This document shows, in pieces, positions 61,386-64,000 of a stretch of DNA of 64,000 bases (position 1 is its first letter; each line of letters starts with the position of its first letter). The notes below the pieces were generated by a model that was given only the letters and a program-made list of their open reading frames with translations, had not been told where the DNA came from and ran no database searches. Source of the stretch: Streptomyces sp. NBC_00459 (GTDB lineage Bacteria > Actinomycetota > Actinomycetes > Streptomycetales > Streptomycetaceae); the NCBI RefSeq assembly GCF_036013955.1, contig NZ_CP107903.1:4960001-5024000 (forward strand). The letters run 5' to 3'. The translations under genes and the position numbers were made by a program.

Positions 61386-63380
61386 TCAGCCGATCTGCGC
61401 GTTCTTGTCGACGGTCACTTGGTCGATGTCGGAGGTCCGCACGGTCACGGCGACCTTCCAGTCGCCGGCCATGGGGATCTGGACCTCGTTCGCCGTCCAG
61501 TGTCCGGTGGCGACGCGGTCCGGGTTCACGGGCAGTGGCCCGATCTTCTTGGCGGTGAGGGTGAAGGCGACCTTCACCTCGGGCACGTCGAACGCCCGCC
61601 CGTTGGGCCGCTCCACGTACACGTGCATGACGTTCCCGCCGACGCGGGCGGGGTTGATGTCGAGCCGCACGAGGCCCTTGCCGTCCTGGCCGCCGGTGTC
61701 GAAGGGCATGTCCAGGGTCAGGGCGCCCGTCCCGTCGGAGTCCGAGGAGGAAGAGGACGACGAGGAGGACGACGCCGAGGTGGCGGCCTTGGCCTCCTCC
61801 TCCGTACGGCCCGGCTCGGTCGACGTCAGCACGGTCGTGACGGCGAGCAGGACGACGGCGACGCCCGCCTCGGCGAGCACCGAGCGGCGCAGTCCCGAGC
61901 GCAGGGGGTCGGCGTCGCGCAGCCGCTTCAGCCGAGCGGTGTCGACGGCGGCCCGCTGCCGGGCGAGCTGAGCGGCCCGCTTGGTGTCCCCGCCCTTGGC
62001 GGCTGCGGCGACCGGCTCCTTCTCGGGGTCGTCGGCCTGGTCCTCGGAACTCTCCGCGTCCTCCGCCGCGCCGGCCGCGGCGGTCTCCGGCAGCTGGGCG
62101 GTCCAGCGGCGCGAGATGTAGGCGATGCCGACAAGGACGACCACCAGGCCGATCTTGACGAGCAGCAGCTGTCCGTACGAGGTGTCGGTGAGCGCCGACC
62201 AGGAGCCGAGCTGGCGCCAGGACTGGTAGATCCCGGTCGCCACCAGCGCCAGCACGCTGCCGAAGGCGACACGCGAGAAGCGGCGTACGGCCGAACCCTC
62301 GATCGGGGTGTCCGCGGGCGCCCGGAACAGCGCGACCAGGAGCGCTGAGAGCCCGCCGAGCCAGACGGCGACGGCGATCAGATGGAGCACGTCGACGGGC
62401 ATCGCGATGTTGGGCTGGAGGCCGGTCGAGGCGTGTTCGGCCAGCGCCCAGGTGGCGGCCAGCCCGATCGCCACGACTCCGCCGCCGATGCCGAGCCCGA
62501 AGGTGAGGTCCCGCCGCGCGGAACTCTCGTCCAGCTCCTCCTCCCCCTCGTCCTCGTCGCCCTCGTCGCTCTCGTCGTCCTCCGTCTCGGGCCGGGCGTA
62601 CGCCCCGAAGAGGACCGCGATGAACAGCGCGCCGGCCGCGAGCAGCAGCAGCCGGGAGACGAGCGCGGCACCCGTCTTGGTCTGCAGGACGTCTCCGAGG
62701 AGGCCCAGGTCGAAGATGTCGCCGACCTTGCCGGAGCCGGTGTACGAGCCGCGCATCAGCAGGAGCGCGAGTGTGGCCGCGGTCATCGCGAGCCACCCGG
62801 AGACGACGAGCCGCTGGAGCGCCCGTACGCCGGAGCCGCGCTGCCAGCAGGCGAGGACGAAGGCGGCGCCGCCGACCATGACGATGAAGCCCGCGTACGA
62901 GACGTACCGGCCGAAGCCGTAGAGGGCGCCGACGACTCCGCCGCCCGCTGTCTGGTCGGAGACCGAGACGGAGGTGACGGAGGGGGCGCCGATGGAGAAG
63001 GTGAAGGCGCCGGCGACGGGGTGACTGTCCGCCGAGACGACCTGGTAGGCGACGGTGAAGGTGCCGTCGGGCAGCCCGGAGTGGAGCGGGACGCCGTAGG
63101 TCGTGCCGCTCAGCTCGGTCGCCTTGCCGGTGTCGACACGCTTGCCGTTGGGGTCGAGCACGCGGAACGCGCCGTCGGACAGCGCGACCTTCTCGGAGAA
63201 GGTCAGCGTCACCTGGGTCGGGGCCTTGTCGACCACCACACCCTGCTGCGGGGCGCTGCCGGTGAGCGCGGCGTGTGCGGAGACCGGCGCGGCGCCGGCC
63301 AGCCCGGCGAGCAGCGCGGCGGCGACCGCGAGGAACAGCAGCACCAGGGGCCGCACGCGCGGGGCGATGGTCTGTGTCAC
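61386..63380 (-). CDS. CopC-CopD fusion (copper import/handling membrane protein)
   Basis: 664 residues. Signal peptide, then a CopC domain (HAALTGSAPQQGVV with the N-terminal His of the Cu site, later DSHPVAGAF), then about eight CopD membrane helices, ending in a soluble YtkA-like domain. Two low-complexity stretches: acidic ETEDDESDEGDEDEGEEE in a loop and a Ser run before the C-terminal domain. It probably moves copper across or to the membrane for cuproenzymes. It lies between ecuC and dtpA. Confidence 0.9.
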   Translation of the reverse strand: MTQTIAPRVRPLVLLFLAVAAALLAGLAGAAPVSAHAALTGSAPQQGVVVDKAPTQVTLTFSEKVALSDGAFRVLDPNGKRVDTGKATELSGTTYGVPLHSGLPDGTFTVAYQVVSADSHPVAGAFTFSIGAPSVTSVSVSDQTAGGGVVGALYGFGRYVSYAGFIVMVGGAAFVLACWQRGSGVRALQRLVVSGWLAMTAATLALLLMRGSYTGSGKVGDIFDLGLLGDVLQTKTGAALVSRLLLLAAGALFIAVLFGAYARPETEDDESDEGDEDEGEEELDESSARRDLTFGLGIGGGVVAIGLAATWALAEHASTGLQPNIAMPVDVLHLIAVAVWLGGLSALLVALFRAPADTPIEGSAVRRFSRVAFGSVLALVATGIYQSWRQLGSWSALTDTSYGQLLLVKIGLVVVLVGIAYISRRWTAQLPETAAAGAAEDAESSEDQADDPEKEPVAAAAKGGDTKRAAQLARQRAAVDTARLKRLRDADPLRSGLRRSVLAEAGVAVVLLAVTTVLTSTEPGRTEEEAKAATSASSSSSSSSSSDSDGTGALTLDMPFDTGGQDGKGLVRLDINPARVGGNVMHVYVERPNGRAFDVPEVKVAFTLTAKKIGPLPVNPDRVATGHWTANEVQIPMAGDWKVAVTVRTSDIDQVTVDKNAQIG

Positions 63381-63399
63381 GGTGATCCCTCCCTCGGTC

Positions 63400-63912
63400 T
63401 CAGTGTCCGGTCTTCGGGTTGTACGTCGCCGACTTCACCGGCATCTCGACGGTGATCGGCGAGGTTTTGGCAAAGTGCAGTCGCACGGAGACCTTCTCGC
63501 CCTCCCGCGGCTTGCGCTTGAGCTGCTCGAACATCAGATGGTCGCCGCCGCTCCGCAGGACGAGTTCGCCGTGGGCCGGGATGTCGAGGTGCTCGGCCTC
63601 CTCCATGGTCTGCCCGACGGTCTTGTGCACGGTGACATCGCCGGCGACATCGCTGGTGACGCGGGTGAGCACGTCACCGGCGGCGCCCTTGTTGGTGATG
63701 ACGAGGAACCCGGCGGCCATGGAGTCCGAGACCGGCTGGGGCATGTAGGCGGAGCCGACGGACAGCCCGGCGCTGTCGCCGTCGGACCCGGACTCCGAAC
63801 TCCCGCACCCGGCGAGGACGAGTGCTCCGGCGAGGACGGTGGCCGTCGCTACGGCGAGATGCCGCGCAGGCCGTACAGGCCGCGCAGTGGTCAAGAGCCT
63901 CGGGGGCCTCAC
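63400..63912 (-). CDS. ecuC: PCuAC-type extracytoplasmic copper chaperone (ECuC)
   Basis: 170 residues. Lipoprotein signal with lipobox VLAGCGSS. The PCuAC copper site H(M)x10MxnHxM is visible as VHKTVGQTMEEAEHLDIP and DHLMFEQL. It passes Cu(I) to Sco and then to cytochrome oxidase. The GTG at 63912 overlaps the sco stop (GTGA). Confidence 0.9.
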   Translation of the reverse strand: MRPPRLLTTARPVRPARHLAVATATVLAGALVLAGCGSSESGSDGDSAGLSVGSAYMPQPVSDSMAAGFLVITNKGAAGDVLTRVTSDVAGDVTVHKTVGQTMEEAEHLDIPAHGELVLRSGGDHLMFEQLKRKPREGEKVSVRLHFAKTSPITVEMPVKSATYNPKTGH

Positions 63913-64000
63913 GGGTTCTGTCCCTTGATGATCTTGGGGAGGTCCTTGATGTAGTCGTCGACGGTGGCGTCCTCGCCGTACAGGACATAGCCGCCGTCGG
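63909..64000 (-). CDS. Sco/SenC copper chaperone, 3' end only
   Basis: The last 30 codons, DGGYVLYGEDATVDDYIKDL and PKIIKGQNP, match the C-terminus of Sco-family proteins. The rest of the gene and the promoter of the sco-ecuC-copCD-dtpA operon lie to the right of the window. Confidence 0.8.
   Translation of the reverse strand, partial: DGGYVLYGEDATVDDYIKDLPKIIKGQNP

Overview
The window is chromosomal DNA of a Streptomyces species (or a very close relative). It is about 70% G+C with third-position G/C bias, and it carries Streptomyces-specific markers: ssgR-ssgA, a FemX-type interpeptide bridge enzyme, a Rex-controlled cydAB-cydDC operon, ptpA, a Sco/ECuC/DtpA copper operon and many copies of the ParB site parS. 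From memory, the gene order follows the S. coelicolor core just to one side of oriC (about SCO3901 to SCO3966). Ten exact copies of the 14-bp parS core are present, so the origin should lie close by, probably to the left of base 1. No tRNA, rRNA, insertion sequence, prophage or CRISPR array was seen.

Layout. 1-6.4 kb holds cell-wall genes (the 3' part of a bifunctional penicillin-binding protein, a GT87-type membrane protein, an alanine-racemase-like protein and FemX). 6.6-8.4 kb is the rpsF-ssb-rpsR-rplI operon, followed by a MATE exporter and dnaB with DnaA-box-like sequences in its leader. 12-23 kb is a mixed block: RibD-type reductase, class C beta-lactamase-like hydrolase, two GNAT enzymes beside a dead marR gene, a HAD phosphatase, a flavohemoglobin-like protein, Nudix, LysR, cystathionine gamma-synthase/lyase-type enzyme, PtpA, small membrane proteins and a cupin. 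23.7-25.2 kb is ssgR-ssgA (sporulation-specific cell division). 25.3-30.2 kb holds a YibE/F protein and thiC under a TPP riboswitch, followed by a secreted protein and a leftover second thiC 3' end. 30.4-36.9 kb has a Nudix-like membrane protein, a membrane protein, a metallophosphoesterase, a LacI regulator and a HisC-like aminotransferase.

37-43.4 kb is the cytochrome bd operon (cydA, cydB, fused cydDC) behind a perfect Rex operator. 43.4-51.9 kb carries a GAF histidine kinase, an M23 peptidase, a HAD phosphatase, an F420-type monooxygenase, KptA, a hydrolase-SDR fusion and an M24 peptidase. 52-55.7 kb is a four-gene ABC transporter operon. 56.4-60 kb has a HAD phosphatase, serS, a DnaA-box cluster and pheA. 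60-64 kb is a copper delivery operon (DyP peroxidase, CopC-CopD fusion, PCuAC chaperone, start of a Sco protein).

The most notable layer is not a gene cluster. It is replication and segregation sites written over ordinary genes: parS inside terminator-like palindromes, across the cydDC start codon, and as decayed copies inside the TPP riboswitch and inside dtpA, plus four groups of DnaA-box-like 9-mers. I found no clearly novel multi-gene system; most of the coding content is conserved Streptomyces core.
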